From positions 248,001-312,000 of the forward strand of contig NZ_PSSW01000002.1 of assembly GCF_002933295.1 (NCBI RefSeq): a DNA stretch of 64,000 nt. Direction: 5' to 3'. This document shows positions 55,794-64,000 of this stretch, in pieces. Position 1 is the stretch's first letter. Every line of letters starts with the position of its first letter. Origin of the DNA: Marinobacter flavimaris. Lineage in GTDB: Bacteria; Pseudomonadota; Gammaproteobacteria; Pseudomonadales; Oleiphilaceae. The translations under genes and the position numbers were made by a program. The notes beneath the pieces are model-generated. The model saw nothing but the letters and a program-made list of their open reading frames with translations, was not told the origin of the DNA and did not search any database.

Positions 55794-56369
55794 CTAGCGA
55801 CTCTGACTGTGATATTCGGGGTTCGGTTGCATATCGCTGGCAATCGCCACCCGGTTGGACATGTTGTAAAAGCCGATCAGGTTACTGAGATCCCAGATGC
55901 CGCGGTCGCTCAGACCGGCATCCCGCAGGGCCTGGATGTCGTCTTCGGTGACGGTGGCCGGCGAGCGGGTAAGGTGGGATGCAAAATCCAGCATCGCCCG
56001 CTGGCGCTTGTCGAGTTTGGCGCTGCGGTAGTTCATCACCATGTGCTCACCCAACTGGGGATCGCCGCTCAGGACCCGCACGGCGGCGCCGTGAGCAACC
56101 AGGCAGTAGAAGCATTTGTTCTCGGAGGAAACCACCACGGCGACCATTTCCCGCTCCAGTTTGGAGAGTTCGCTCTCACCGAGCATAAGCTCGTTATACA
56201 GGCGGGTGAAACCGTCCAGCTGTTTAAGGTTCTGGCTGTAGGCGGTGAGTACGTTCGGGATCATGCCCAGTTTTTCCTGGCAGATCTGGAAGTACTTCTG
56301 GGTGTCTTCCGGCATGTCTTTGATCTCCGGGATGGGGAGATCGAGGGCCACTACGTTTTTGTTGCTCAT
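55794..56369 (-). CDS. Peroxidase-related / carboxymuconolactone decarboxylase-family protein
   Basis: A 191-residue AhpD-fold protein. The redox pair CFYCLVAHGAAVR near residue 88 (CxxC...H) is the peroxidase-like active site; LEREMVAVVVSSEN precedes it and NLIGFYNMSNRVA follows. These helical proteins reduce peroxides or act on lactones; the real role in leucine-type pathways is unknown. ATG 56369 is chosen because AGGAGC lies upstream and the preceding frame runs through a hairpin element. Confidence 0.83.
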   Translation of the reverse strand: MSNKNVVALDLPIPEIKDMPEDTQKYFQICQEKLGMIPNVLTAYSQNLKQLDGFTRLYNELMLGESELSKLEREMVAVVVSSENKCFYCLVAHGAAVRVLSGDPQLGEHMVMNYRSAKLDKRQRAMLDFASHLTRSPATVTEDDIQALRDAGLSDRGIWDLSNLIGFYNMSNRVAIASDMQPNPEYHSQSR

Positions 56370-56400
56370 TCTTGGGCTCCTAGCCTTCCTGTTTGGTGCT

Positions 56401-56508
56401 TTGGCGGGCGGGAACAGCTTCCCAGGACACGCTGTGAATACGTCCGTGTACGCTTGACTGCAGCATCCATGCTGCAGACAGTCCTGGGAAGCTGTTCCCA
56501 CCCGCCAA
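56401..56508. repeat. Long hairpin element 1 in the liu operon
   Basis: Arms of 28 bp (56401-56428 and 56481-56508) pair with one mismatch. Inside, CTGCAGCAT / ATGCTGCAG (56458-56477) forms a second stem, and CGTCCGTGTACGCTTGAC is the linker. The whole element sits between liuE and the following gene and resembles the element at 61891. Confidence 0.85.
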
Positions 56509-56513
56509 TTTGA

Positions 56514-57422
56514 TCATTGGCAGTTGCCGCCTAGTGCCTGGCCGACTTTTGAGCCGTTGTGGCGATTCAGTTGGCTGCATATCCAGTCGCCTGTGGCGAC
56601 AAGCTTTTCCAGATCGACGCCGGTTTTGATGCCAAGGCCGTTAAGCAGGTATAGCACGTCTTCGGTGGCGACGTTGCCCGAGGCGCCTTTGGCGTAGGGA
56701 CAGCCGCCGAGGCCGGCGACGGAGGCATCGATGACGCTGACGCCTTCTTCCAGCACCGCGTACAGGTTGGCCAGTGCCTGGCCATAGGTGTCGTGGAAGT
56801 GGGCCGCCAGCTTTTCCATGGGCACGTGGGCAGCGACGGCTTCGAGCATTCGCTTGGCTTTGATCGGGGTGCCCACGCCGATGGTGTCGCCCAGAGAGAT
56901 TTCGTGGCAACCCATTTCGTACAGGGCTTTGGCCACGGTGGCCACCTGTTCCGGGGCGATGTCGCCTTCGTAGGGGCAGCCCATGACGGTGGAAACGTAA
57001 CCACGCACTGGGATGCCGTGTTTGCGGGCTTCTTCCACCACCGGGGCGAAGCGTTCGAGGCTTTCGGCGATGGTGCAGTTGATGTTCTTTTTGGTGAAGG
57101 ATTCGGACGCGGCGCCGAACACCGCCACTTCGTCGGCCTTCGCCGCCAGTGCCCCCTCAAACCCTTTCAGGTTCGGGGTGAGGGCGGAGTAGCGAACGCC
57201 AGCCTTGCGATTGATGCCGGCCATCACCTCGGCGGCGTCGCCCATTTGTGGCACCCATTTCGGGGACACGAAGCTGGCGGCCTCGATGTGGCTCAGGCCG
57301 CTGTCTGCCAGGCGGTCGATCAGCCCGGTTTTGATGGCGGTGGCGATCACCGGGCCGGGCTCGTTCTGGAGTCCGTCCCGGGGGCTCATCTCAACCAGGC
57401 GGACCTGTTTGGGAAAGGCCAT
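56514..57422 (-). CDS. liuE: Hydroxymethylglutaryl-CoA lyase LiuE
   Basis: A 302-residue TIM-barrel lyase. Seen: [13 protein letters not shown] at the N-terminus, [34 protein letters not shown], and the catalytic Cys signature [19 protein letters not shown] split over residues 231-249. It cleaves HMG-CoA to acetyl-CoA and acetoacetate, the end of leucine breakdown. Its start overlaps the liuD stop (TAATG). Confidence 0.94.
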   Translation of the reverse strand: MAFPKQVRLVEMSPRDGLQNEPGPVIATAIKTGLIDRLADSGLSHIEAASFVSPKWVPQMGDAAEVMAGINRKAGVRYSALTPNLKGFEGALAAKADEVAVFGAASESFTKKNINCTIAESLERFAPVVEEARKHGIPVRGYVSTVMGCPYEGDIAPEQVATVAKALYEMGCHEISLGDTIGVGTPIKAKRMLEAVAAHVPMEKLAAHFHDTYGQALANLYAVLEEGVSVIDASVAGLGGCPYAKGASGNVATEDVLYLLNGLGIKTGVDLEKLVATGDWICSQLNRHNGSKVGQALGGNCQ

Positions 57423-59431
57423 TAGCCTGCCTCCTCTTGTTTCGCTTCTGGGTCGTTCACCTCAATGGCAATCAGTTCGGCACCTTCGGAAACCTGGTCG
57501 CCTTCGGCGAAGAAGATCTCGGTGACCACGCCGTCGGCCGGGGCCTTGATGGCGTGCTCCATCTTCATGGCTTCCATGATCACCAGGCTCTGGCCGGCGG
57601 TGACCTTGTCGCCGACTTTGGCCTGCACGGCGACGATGGCACCGTTCATGGGCGCGGCCAGGCTGCCTTCGCCGGCCATTTCCTCGAAGCCGTAGCTTTC
57701 CTTGTACACGGTGCAGTTGAAGGTGTCGCCTTCGTAGAACAGCACCAGCTGGTCGTTGTGCAGGTTGCCGTGGATGCTGATGCGGTGGCCGTTGATGACC
57801 GCCTGCAGATAATCGTCGTCCAGGCGGGCGGTGAGGTTATAGACGCTGTCGCCCACATACACCTGATAACGGTCATCACGCTCCAGTACCTTCAGGTCGT
57901 GAATCTCGTCACCGACCTGCAGTTGCAGCGGCTGGGCGTATTCTGAGTTCATGCGCCAGCTGTTCTGGCGGCCGAACGGCGACCAGGGGTCGGTGCTGAC
58001 CACTTCACGGGATTTGCGCTGTTCCAGAACAAAACCGGCGGCCAGTACCAGGGCTTTATGGGTATCCAGCTTGGATTTCGGGAACAGCAGTTCCCGGTGA
58101 TCGTCGATAAAGCCGGTGGTCAGTTCCGCTTCCCGGAACGGTTGGGCGTCCGCCAGGGCGTGCAGGAACCGGATGTTGGTCTTCACGCCCGCGATGCGGT
58201 AGTGCTCCAGGGCCTGAACCATGCGGTTGATGGCCTGGTCGCGGGTTTCGTCCCACACGATCAGCTTGGCGATCATGGGGTCGTAGTGGATGCTGATGTC
58301 GTCGCCTTCGGTCACGCCGGTGTCGACGCGCACATGGGCGCTTTCATCCGGGGTGCTCAGGTAGCGCAGGTTACCGGTGGCCGGCAGGAAGTCCTGGTCC
58401 GGGTCTTCGGCGTAGATCCGCGCTTCCAGGGCGTGGCCCCGGGTTTTCACCTGGGACTGTTCCAGCGGCAGGGCATCACCCCAGGCCACTTTCAGCTGCC
58501 ATTCCACCAGATCCTGGCCGGTGACCATTTCGGTAACCGGATGCTCGACCTGAAGGCGGGTGTTCATCTCCATGAAGAAGAAGGAGCCGTCGACGTCGTA
58601 CAGGAATTCAACGGTGCCGGCACCCACGTAGTTAATGGCCTGGGCGGCGCGCACGGCCGCCTCACCCATGGCCTTGCGGGTTTCTTCGCTCAGGCCCGGG
58701 GCCGGGGCTTCTTCGAGGACTTTCTGATGGCGGCGCTGCACGGAACAGTCACGCTCGGCCAGGTACACGCCCTTGCCTTCCTGGTCGCAGAAGACCTGGA
58801 TCTCCACGTGCCGGGGCTGGGTCAGGTAACGTTCGATCAGCATGTCCGGGTTGCCGAACGCGTTCTGGGCTTCGCGCTTGGCAGCAGCCAGAGCATCGTC
58901 AAACTCGCCCATGTTGTTCACGACGCGCATGCCTTTGCCACCGCCGCCGGCGACAGCCTTGAGCAGCAAGGGGAAGCCGCATTTCTCGGCTTCGGCCCGC
59001 AGGGTTTCAACCGACTGGTCGTCGCCGTGGTAACCGGGCACCAGCGGCACGCCAGCCTTTTCCATGATGGCCTTGGCCGCTGACTTGGAGCCCATGGCAG
59101 CGATGGCCGAGGAGGGCGGGCCGATGAAGACAATGTTGTTGGCTTCACAGGATTCGGCAAACCCGGTGTTTTCCGAGAGGAAACCGTAGCCCGGGTGGAT
59201 GGCCTGGGCGCCACTCTTTTTGGCAATCTCGATGATCTTTTCGGCCCGCAGGTAGCTCTCGGAGCTCGGTGCAGGGCCGATGTGGAAGGCTTCGTCAGCC
59301 ATGGCCACGTGCCGTGCATTGGCGTCGGCCTCGGAATAGACGGCGACAACGCGAATGCCCATGCGGTGGGCGGTTTGTATGATCCGGCAGGCGATTTCGC
59401 CCCGGTTGGCGATCAGTATCTTGCTGAACAT
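57422..59431 (-). CDS. liuD: Methylcrotonyl-CoA carboxylase biotin subunit LiuD
   Basis: A 669-residue protein with biotin carboxylase at the N-terminus ([14 protein letters not shown], then [10 protein letters not shown] near residue 160 and [19 protein letters not shown]), a middle region and a C-terminal biotinyl domain with [14 protein letters not shown]; the biotin-carrying Lys is at about residue 623. It carboxylates biotin for LiuB. Length fits the alpha subunit of methylcrotonyl-CoA carboxylase. Two bases separate it from liuC. Confidence 0.94.
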   Translation of the reverse strand: MFSKILIANRGEIACRIIQTAHRMGIRVVAVYSEADANARHVAMADEAFHIGPAPSSESYLRAEKIIEIAKKSGAQAIHPGYGFLSENTGFAESCEANNIVFIGPPSSAIAAMGSKSAAKAIMEKAGVPLVPGYHGDDQSVETLRAEAEKCGFPLLLKAVAGGGGKGMRVVNNMGEFDDALAAAKREAQNAFGNPDMLIERYLTQPRHVEIQVFCDQEGKGVYLAERDCSVQRRHQKVLEEAPAPGLSEETRKAMGEAAVRAAQAINYVGAGTVEFLYDVDGSFFFMEMNTRLQVEHPVTEMVTGQDLVEWQLKVAWGDALPLEQSQVKTRGHALEARIYAEDPDQDFLPATGNLRYLSTPDESAHVRVDTGVTEGDDISIHYDPMIAKLIVWDETRDQAINRMVQALEHYRIAGVKTNIRFLHALADAQPFREAELTTGFIDDHRELLFPKSKLDTHKALVLAAGFVLEQRKSREVVSTDPWSPFGRQNSWRMNSEYAQPLQLQVGDEIHDLKVLERDDRYQVYVGDSVYNLTARLDDDYLQAVINGHRISIHGNLHNDQLVLFYEGDTFNCTVYKESYGFEEMAGEGSLAAPMNGAIVAVQAKVGDKVTAGQSLVIMEAMKMEHAIKAPADGVVTEIFFAEGDQVSEGAELIAIEVNDPEAKQEEAG

Positions 59432-59433
59432 TG

Positions 59434-60240
59434 TTATTCTTCCTCCGGAACCCAGTTGGCCTTGCGCTTGTTCAGGAAGGCGCTGAGCCCTTCCTGCCCT
59501 TCTTCACCCACCCGGATATCCGCGATGCGGTGTGCGGTGTCGTCAATCACGTCGTCGTTGATGGGCTTGTGGCTGACGGCGAATACCAATTCCTTGGCGG
59601 CTTTCATGGCCTCGGGCCCGTTCATGGCCAGTTGCTGGAGCATCTCGTTGCAGCGGGCTTCCATGGCATCGACATCGTCACAGACGATGTGTACGAGGCC
59701 GTATTCCTGAGCCTGCCTGGCGGTGAATACTTCGGCGGAGATGAAGTACCGCCGGGCCTGGCGCTCGCCGATGGCGCGCACCACGTAGGGGCTGATCACG
59801 GCCGGAATCAGGCCGAGCTTCACTTCGCTGAGGCAGAAGCTGGATTTCTCGGTGGCGATGACGATGTCGCAGCAGGCGGCAAGGCCCACCGCGCCGCCGA
59901 AAGCGGCGCCCTGTACCAGGCCGATCACCGGCTTGGACAGGTGGTTGAGTACGTTCATCAGCCGCGCCAGTTCCCGGGAATCGTCCAGATTTTCCTGGCG
60001 GCTGTTCTCGGCCATGCGGCGCATCCAGCCAAGGTCGGCCCCGGCGGAGAAGTGCTTGCCTTCGGAGCGCAGGATGACGACCTTCACGCTGTTGTCGGCA
60101 TTCACCTCGGTGAGGGTGCTGATCAGCTGCTGGATGATCACGTCGTCAAAGGCGTTGCGTTTATCAGGGCGGTTGAGAACCACCTCGGCAATGCCTTCGT
60201 CGCGACGTTTGAGCAGAACTGCGGATTCGTTGTCTGTCAT
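59434..60240 (-). CDS. liuC: Methylglutaconyl-CoA hydratase LiuC
   Basis: A 268-residue enoyl-CoA hydratase family enzyme. Seen: VLNRPDKRNAFDDVIIQQLI, the oxyanion block LRSEGKHFSAGADLGWM, GLVQGAAFGGAVGLAACCDI and SEVKLGLIPAVISPYV. It adds water to 3-methylglutaconyl-CoA to give HMG-CoA. The product assignment rests on position between liuB and liuD. Confidence 0.92.
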   Translation of the reverse strand: MTDNESAVLLKRRDEGIAEVVLNRPDKRNAFDDVIIQQLISTLTEVNADNSVKVVILRSEGKHFSAGADLGWMRRMAENSRQENLDDSRELARLMNVLNHLSKPVIGLVQGAAFGGAVGLAACCDIVIATEKSSFCLSEVKLGLIPAVISPYVVRAIGERQARRYFISAEVFTARQAQEYGLVHIVCDDVDAMEARCNEMLQQLAMNGPEAMKAAKELVFAVSHKPINDDVIDDTAHRIADIRVGEEGQEGLSAFLNKRKANWVPEEE

Positions 60241-60254
60241 GTCAGTCTCCCCGA

Positions 60255-61862
60255 TTACATCCGGAACACGCCAAAGCGTGTCGGCTTGGCGGGTCGGTTA
60301 AGGGTGGCAGACAGGCTCAGGGCAACCACTTCCCGGGTCTGGGCCGGGTCGATGACGCCGTCGTCCCAGAGGCGGGCACTGGCGTAGTACGGGTGGCCCT
60401 GGTGTTCGTAGGTGTCGATGATCGGCTTCTTGAATTCAGCTTCTTCCTCGGCGCTCCATTCCTGGCCCTTGCGCTCCATGCCTTCACGGCGAACGGTGGC
60501 CATAACGCCGGCGGCCTGTTCGCCGCCCATCACTGAGATACGGGCGTTCGGCCACATCCAGAGGAAGTCTGGGCTGTAGGCGCGGCCGCACATGCCGTAG
60601 TTCCCCGCACCGAATGAACCACCGATCAGCACGGTGATCTTGGGCACGTTGGCACAGGCCACGGCCATGACCATTTTGGCACCGTGCTTGGCAATGCCTT
60701 CGGATTCGTACTTCTGGCCAACCATGAACCCGGTGATATTCTGCAGGAACAGCAACGGAATGTTGCGCTGGCAGCACAATTCAACGAAGTGGGCGCCTTT
60801 CTGGGCGGCTTCGCTGAACAGGATGCCGTTGTTGGCGATGATGCCCACCGGGTAGCCGTGGATATGGGCAAAGCCGGTGACCAGGGTCTGGCCGTAATAG
60901 CGTTTGAATTCGTCAAACTCGGAACCGTCGACGGTGCGGGCAATGACGTCGCGCACGTCGAATTGTTTGCGCAGGTCGGTGCCGACGATGCCGTAGATTT
61001 CTTCAGCGTCGTAAAGCGGTGCCTTGGGTTTGCGGATTTCCACATCCGTTGGCTTGCGACGGTTCAGGTTGGAGACGCTGCGCCGGGCGATTTCGAGGGC
61101 GTGTGCGTCGTTCTCGGCGTAGTGGTCGGCCACACCGGAGATTTTACAGTGTACGTCGGCGCCACCGAGGTCTTCGGCGGTCACTACTTCACCGGTGGCG
61201 GCTTTCACCAGCGGCGGGCCAGCCAGGAAGATGGTGCCCTGGTTGCGGACGATGATGGATTCGTCGGCCATGGCGGGTACGTAGGCGCCACCGGCAGTGC
61301 ACAGACCCATTACGACGGCGATCTGAGGGATGTCGTCGGCAGACATGCGGGCCTGGTTGTAGAAGATGCGGCCGAAGTGGTCACGATCCGGGAAGACTTC
61401 GTCCTGGCGGGGCAGGTTGGCGCCGCCGGAATCGACCAGGTAGATGCACGGCAGGCGGTTCTGCAGGGCGATTTCCTGGGCGCGCAGGTGTTTCTTGACG
61501 GTCAGCGGGTAGTAGCTGCCGCCTTTTACGGTGGCGTCGTTGGCAATGATCATGCATTCGGTGCCGGAGACGCGGCCCACGCCGGCGATGACGCCTGCAG
61601 CGGGGACTTCTTCATCGTAAACGTTATAGGCGGCGAACTGGCCGATTTCCAGGAACGGGGAGCCGTCGTCCAGGAGGCGGTTGATGCGCTCTCTGGGGAG
61701 CAGCTTGCCACGGGCGATGTGGCGCTCCTGGTAGGAGGGGCCGCCGCCTTGCTGGATGGTGGACACTTTGTCGCGCAGGTCGGCTACGGCCTGGGCCATG
61801 GATTCCTGGTTGGCCTGGAACTCTTCGGACCTGGGATTAATCTTGCTTTGAAGTATTGTCAT
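60255..61862 (-). CDS. liuB: Methylcrotonyl-CoA carboxylase carboxyltransferase subunit LiuB
   Basis: A 535-residue carboxyltransferase. Blocks: [80 protein letters not shown] and [17 protein letters not shown]. It moves the carboxyl group from biotin to methylcrotonyl-CoA. ATG 61862 is chosen because [12 protein letters not shown] is the family start; the 52-codon extension runs through the hairpin element. Confidence 0.94.
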   Translation of the reverse strand: MTILQSKINPRSEEFQANQESMAQAVADLRDKVSTIQQGGGPSYQERHIARGKLLPRERINRLLDDGSPFLEIGQFAAYNVYDEEVPAAGVIAGVGRVSGTECMIIANDATVKGGSYYPLTVKKHLRAQEIALQNRLPCIYLVDSGGANLPRQDEVFPDRDHFGRIFYNQARMSADDIPQIAVVMGLCTAGGAYVPAMADESIIVRNQGTIFLAGPPLVKAATGEVVTAEDLGGADVHCKISGVADHYAENDAHALEIARRSVSNLNRRKPTDVEIRKPKAPLYDAEEIYGIVGTDLRKQFDVRDVIARTVDGSEFDEFKRYYGQTLVTGFAHIHGYPVGIIANNGILFSEAAQKGAHFVELCCQRNIPLLFLQNITGFMVGQKYESEGIAKHGAKMVMAVACANVPKITVLIGGSFGAGNYGMCGRAYSPDFLWMWPNARISVMGGEQAAGVMATVRREGMERKGQEWSAEEEAEFKKPIIDTYEHQGHPYYASARLWDDGVIDPAQTREVVALSLSATLNRPAKPTRFGVFRM

Positions 61863-61890
61863 TTTTTCGGGCCTCGAGGTTCGGGGCGGC

Positions 61891-61998
61891 GGGACTGGCA
61901 GGGAATCTTTCCGGGAACCGCTACGAGCACATCCATGTGCGCTTGACGTCGGCCATCCATGGCCGCCGACATTCCCGGAAAGACACCCTGCCAGTCCC
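61891..61998. repeat. Long hairpin element 2 in the liu operon
   Basis: Arms of 27 bp (61891-61917 and 61972-61998) pair with two mismatches. The linker CATCCATGTGCGCTTGAC and inner stem GTCGGCCAT / ATGGCCGCCGAC correspond to those in element 1, while the outer arms differ in sequence. It lies between liuA and liuB. Confidence 0.85.
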
Positions 61999-62069
61999 TC
62001 GTTGTACTTTGGGTGCAAGCCGTCCCCCGCTTAACCGGCTGCGGACGGCTACTGGCTTAAAGCTGCGCG

Positions 62070-63239
62070 TTATTTGTTCAGGTACAGCTCACGGCCGATC
62101 AGCATCCGACGAATCTCGGACGTTCCGGCACCGATCTCATACAGCTTGGCGTCCCGCAGCAGGCGGCCTGTCGGGTATTCGTTGATGTAACCGTTACCGC
62201 CGAGCAGCTGGATGGCATCCAGGGCGATTTTGGTGGCCATTTCGGCGGAGTAGAGGATCGCGCCGGCGGCGTCTTTACGGGTGGTTTCCGCGCCACGGTC
62301 GGCAGACATGGCAACCATGTAGACGTAGGACTTGGCGGTGTTCATCCAGGTGTACATGTCGGCGACTTTGCCCTGGACCAGTTCGAATTCACCGATGGCC
62401 TGGCCGAACTGCTTGCGCTCGCGGATGTAGGGTACGACCACGTCCATAGCGGCTTGCATGATGCCCAGTGGGCCGCCAGAGAGAACCAGGCGTTCGTAGT
62501 CGAGGCCGCTCATGAGGACTTTTGCGCCGTTGCCAACACCACCCAGGACGTTCTCCTTGGGTACTTTGCAGTCCTGGAACACCAGCTCACAGGTGTTGGA
62601 GCCGCGCATGCCGAGCTTGTCGAGTTTCTGGTGGCGGCTGAAGCCCGGGGCGTCGCGCTCTACGATGAAGGCGGTCACGCCCCTGGAGCCGGCGGAGGTG
62701 TCGGTCTTGGCGTAGATGACGTAGGTGTTCGCATCCGGGCCGTTGGTGATCCACATTTTGTTGCCGTTGAGGAGGTAGTGGTCACCTTCATCTTTAGCGG
62801 TCAGTTTCATGGAGATGACGTCGGAGCCGGCGTTGGGCTCGGACATGGCCAGGGCGCCAATGTGCTCGCCGCTGACGAGCTTCGGCAGGTATTTCTGTTT
62901 CTGTTCTTCGGTGCCGTTGCGGTGAATCTGGTTCACACACAGGTTGGAGTGGGCACCGTAGGAGAGGCCAACGGAGGCGGAAGCACGGCTGATTTCTTCC
63001 ATGGCGATGACGTGCGCCAGGTAGCCCATGTCGGAGCCGCCGTATTCTTCGCTCACGGTGATACCCAGCAGGCCCATGTCGCCCATTTTCCGCCACAGGT
63101 CCATGGGGAACTCGTTGTTGCGGTCAATTTCCTCGGCGCGCGGTGCGATTTCGGAAGCAGCGAAGCCGTTGATCTGCTCGCGGAGCATATCGAGGGTTTC
63201 GCCGAGGCCGAAGTTGAGCTCTGAGTATTGTGATTTCAT
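62070..63239 (-). CDS. liuA: Isovaleryl-CoA dehydrogenase LiuA
   Basis: A 389-residue acyl-CoA dehydrogenase. Seen: [55 protein letters not shown], the base Glu region [15 protein letters not shown] near residue 250 and [20 protein letters not shown] near 355. Position of the catalytic Glu in the YERL segment is that of isovaleryl-CoA dehydrogenases. It oxidises isovaleryl-CoA to methylcrotonyl-CoA. First structural gene of the operon. Confidence 0.94.
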   Translation of the reverse strand: MKSQYSELNFGLGETLDMLREQINGFAASEIAPRAEEIDRNNEFPMDLWRKMGDMGLLGITVSEEYGGSDMGYLAHVIAMEEISRASASVGLSYGAHSNLCVNQIHRNGTEEQKQKYLPKLVSGEHIGALAMSEPNAGSDVISMKLTAKDEGDHYLLNGNKMWITNGPDANTYVIYAKTDTSAGSRGVTAFIVERDAPGFSRHQKLDKLGMRGSNTCELVFQDCKVPKENVLGGVGNGAKVLMSGLDYERLVLSGGPLGIMQAAMDVVVPYIRERKQFGQAIGEFELVQGKVADMYTWMNTAKSYVYMVAMSADRGAETTRKDAAGAILYSAEMATKIALDAIQLLGGNGYINEYPTGRLLRDAKLYEIGAGTSEIRRMLIGRELYLNK

Positions 63240-63268
63240 CGTTGGCTACCTTTGATTTCTGTCATTCA

Positions 63269-63712
63269 TTAGTTTTCAGCGGTCTGCCTGGCTTCTTCTT
63301 TCGCCGGCGCCTGCTGTTTCTTTTTCTTCTGCAGCTCGGCCAGGGCTTCTCGGCACCGGGCTTCGGCTGTATCCATTTCCATTTCTGCTTGGGCAATGTC
63401 GTTTTTCTGCTGTTCCAGCTGAGCCCGCTTGTTTTCCAGGATGGTCAGCATCTTCAGCAGCTGTTTTTCATTGCCGCTGAGGGTTTCGTCCCACAGGTCG
63501 AACAATTCTTTGGTTTCCGCGAGGGAAAATCCCATTCGCTTGCCGCGGAGAATAAGCTTCAGACGCACTCGATCCTTTGAACTGAAGATCCGTGTCTGCC
63601 CGCGCCGCGTGGGCCTGAGCAGCTCCTGATCCTCGTAGAAACGAATGCTCCGGGTTGTCACGTCGAACTCTTTGGCGAGCTCGCTGATGCTGTATGTCTG
63701 TTTAATGTCCAT
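63269..63712 (-). CDS. liuR: MerR-family regulator LiuR
   Basis: A 147-residue MerR regulator. HTH YSISELAKEFDVTTRSIRFY, then EDQELLRPTRRGQTRIFSSK, a wing and a long coiled coil with basic tail (KKKKQQ). It is the first gene of the liu operon and would repress or activate it in response to a leucine-pathway CoA ester. Its probable operator is 35 bp upstream and shared with the divergent SDR gene. Confidence 0.93.
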   Translation of the reverse strand: MDIKQTYSISELAKEFDVTTRSIRFYEDQELLRPTRRGQTRIFSSKDRVRLKLILRGKRMGFSLAETKELFDLWDETLSGNEKQLLKMLTILENKRAQLEQQKNDIAQAEMEMDTAEARCREALAELQKKKKQQAPAKEEARQTAEN

Positions 63713-63746
63713 TGGGATTTCCTTTTTAGACTTAGGTTAGATAAAG

Positions 63747-63762
63747 TTTACGTAAACGTAAA
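63747..63762. promoter_or_regulatory. LiuR operator-like palindrome
   Basis: TTTACGT and ACGTAAA, perfect 7-bp arms with a 2-base centre, between divergent liuR and the SDR gene. MerR-type regulators bind such sites, and LiuR targets with repeated ACGT are known in proteobacteria. Confidence 0.8.
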
Positions 63763-63816
63763 GTAGTTTTAGGGTCCGATTTTTAACAAACAGAATCCTG
63801 AAAAGGGGAGTGAACG

Positions 63817-64000
63817 ATGGAATTCAAAAATGTGGCAGCCATTGTAACAGGCGGTGCTTCCGGGCTGGGCGAGGGTGCGGCCCGTGCGCTGGCGGCATCC
63901 GGATGCAAGGTGGCGATCCTGGATCTGCAGAAAGAGCAGGGCCGCAAGGTGGCCGAGGACATCGGCGGGATTTTCCTTGAGTGCGATGTAAGCTCCCCCG
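63817..64000 (+). CDS. Short-chain dehydrogenase (SDR), partial at right edge
   Basis: The first 61 codons of an SDR enzyme. The cofactor motif is VTGGASGLGEGAARALAASG, and ILDLQKEQGRK with an acidic Asp suggests NAD. The type is like 3-hydroxyacyl-CoA dehydrogenase HSD17B10, often found beside liu genes. AAAAGGGGAG precedes ATG 63817. The rest is beyond the window. Confidence 0.85.
   Translation, partial: MEFKNVAAIVTGGASGLGEGAARALAASGCKVAILDLQKEQGRKVAEDIGGIFLECDVSSP

Overview
The window looks like a chromosome segment from a marine gammaproteobacterium of the Marinobacter type. This is an inference from the high GC content, the gene families and the Liu, Puu and Ptx pathway sets; no rRNA or tRNA is present to confirm it. 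Most of it is ordinary catabolic and transport sequence. One stretch, about 31.6-38.4 kb, is clearly mobile.

Left part (1-15.6 kb). The window opens inside an RND efflux pump gene that seems to have lost an internal block. A DoxX / extradiol dioxygenase pair with a divergent LysR regulator follows. Then comes a polyamine block: the PotFGHI importer, gamma-glutamylputrescine synthetase (puuA), the aldehyde dehydrogenase (puuC) and the oxidase (puuB). Together they would take up putrescine and degrade it through gamma-glutamylated intermediates. Next are a secreted lipoprotein and an ECF sigma / anti-sigma pair beside a small exported protein.

15.7-20.2 kb is a complete phosphite-use operon, ptxABCDE: ABC importer, NAD-dependent phosphite dehydrogenase and LysR regulator. 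Three TGTCAC-like repeats spaced exactly 11 bp apart lie upstream of ptxA and look like a Pho box. 20.2-25.8 kb holds an AraC regulator and a tight three-gene operon (FAD dehydrogenase, FMN 2-hydroxyacid oxidase, ThDP decarboxylase-like enzyme) that probably degrades an unknown 2-hydroxy acid. A diverged copy of the last 200 bp of this operon reappears at 28.4 kb. A short-chain fatty acid transporter, malic enzyme, an SGNH hydrolase and an EmrE-like pump follow.

31.95-35.17 kb is an array of six integron gene cassettes with attC sites but no integrase gene in the window (a CALIN-type array). The cassettes carry a PUA/EVE-like protein, a membrane protein, a NIPSNAP protein, a nucleotidyltransferase-fold protein, a GDCCVxC protein and a Phd/RelE toxin-antitoxin pair. 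Next to it an IS21-family element (35912-38354, 5-bp target duplication) sits in the helix-turn-helix of a LysR gene. Its own transposase lacks a segment that should carry the catalytic glutamate.

Right part (39.2-64 kb): nitronate monooxygenase, a shrunken tautomerase gene, small stress-type proteins, a serine hydrolase / M14 peptidase pair, a TauD-type dioxygenase, an osmF-yehYXW-type glycine betaine importer, an MFS transporter, an unrecognised 661-residue protein with a DUF2959 lipoprotein, and the leucine / isovalerate operon liuRABCDE with an acyl-CoA ligase. The liu operon has two long hairpins that share a core but have different arms. The window ends inside an SDR dehydrogenase gene divergent from liuR.
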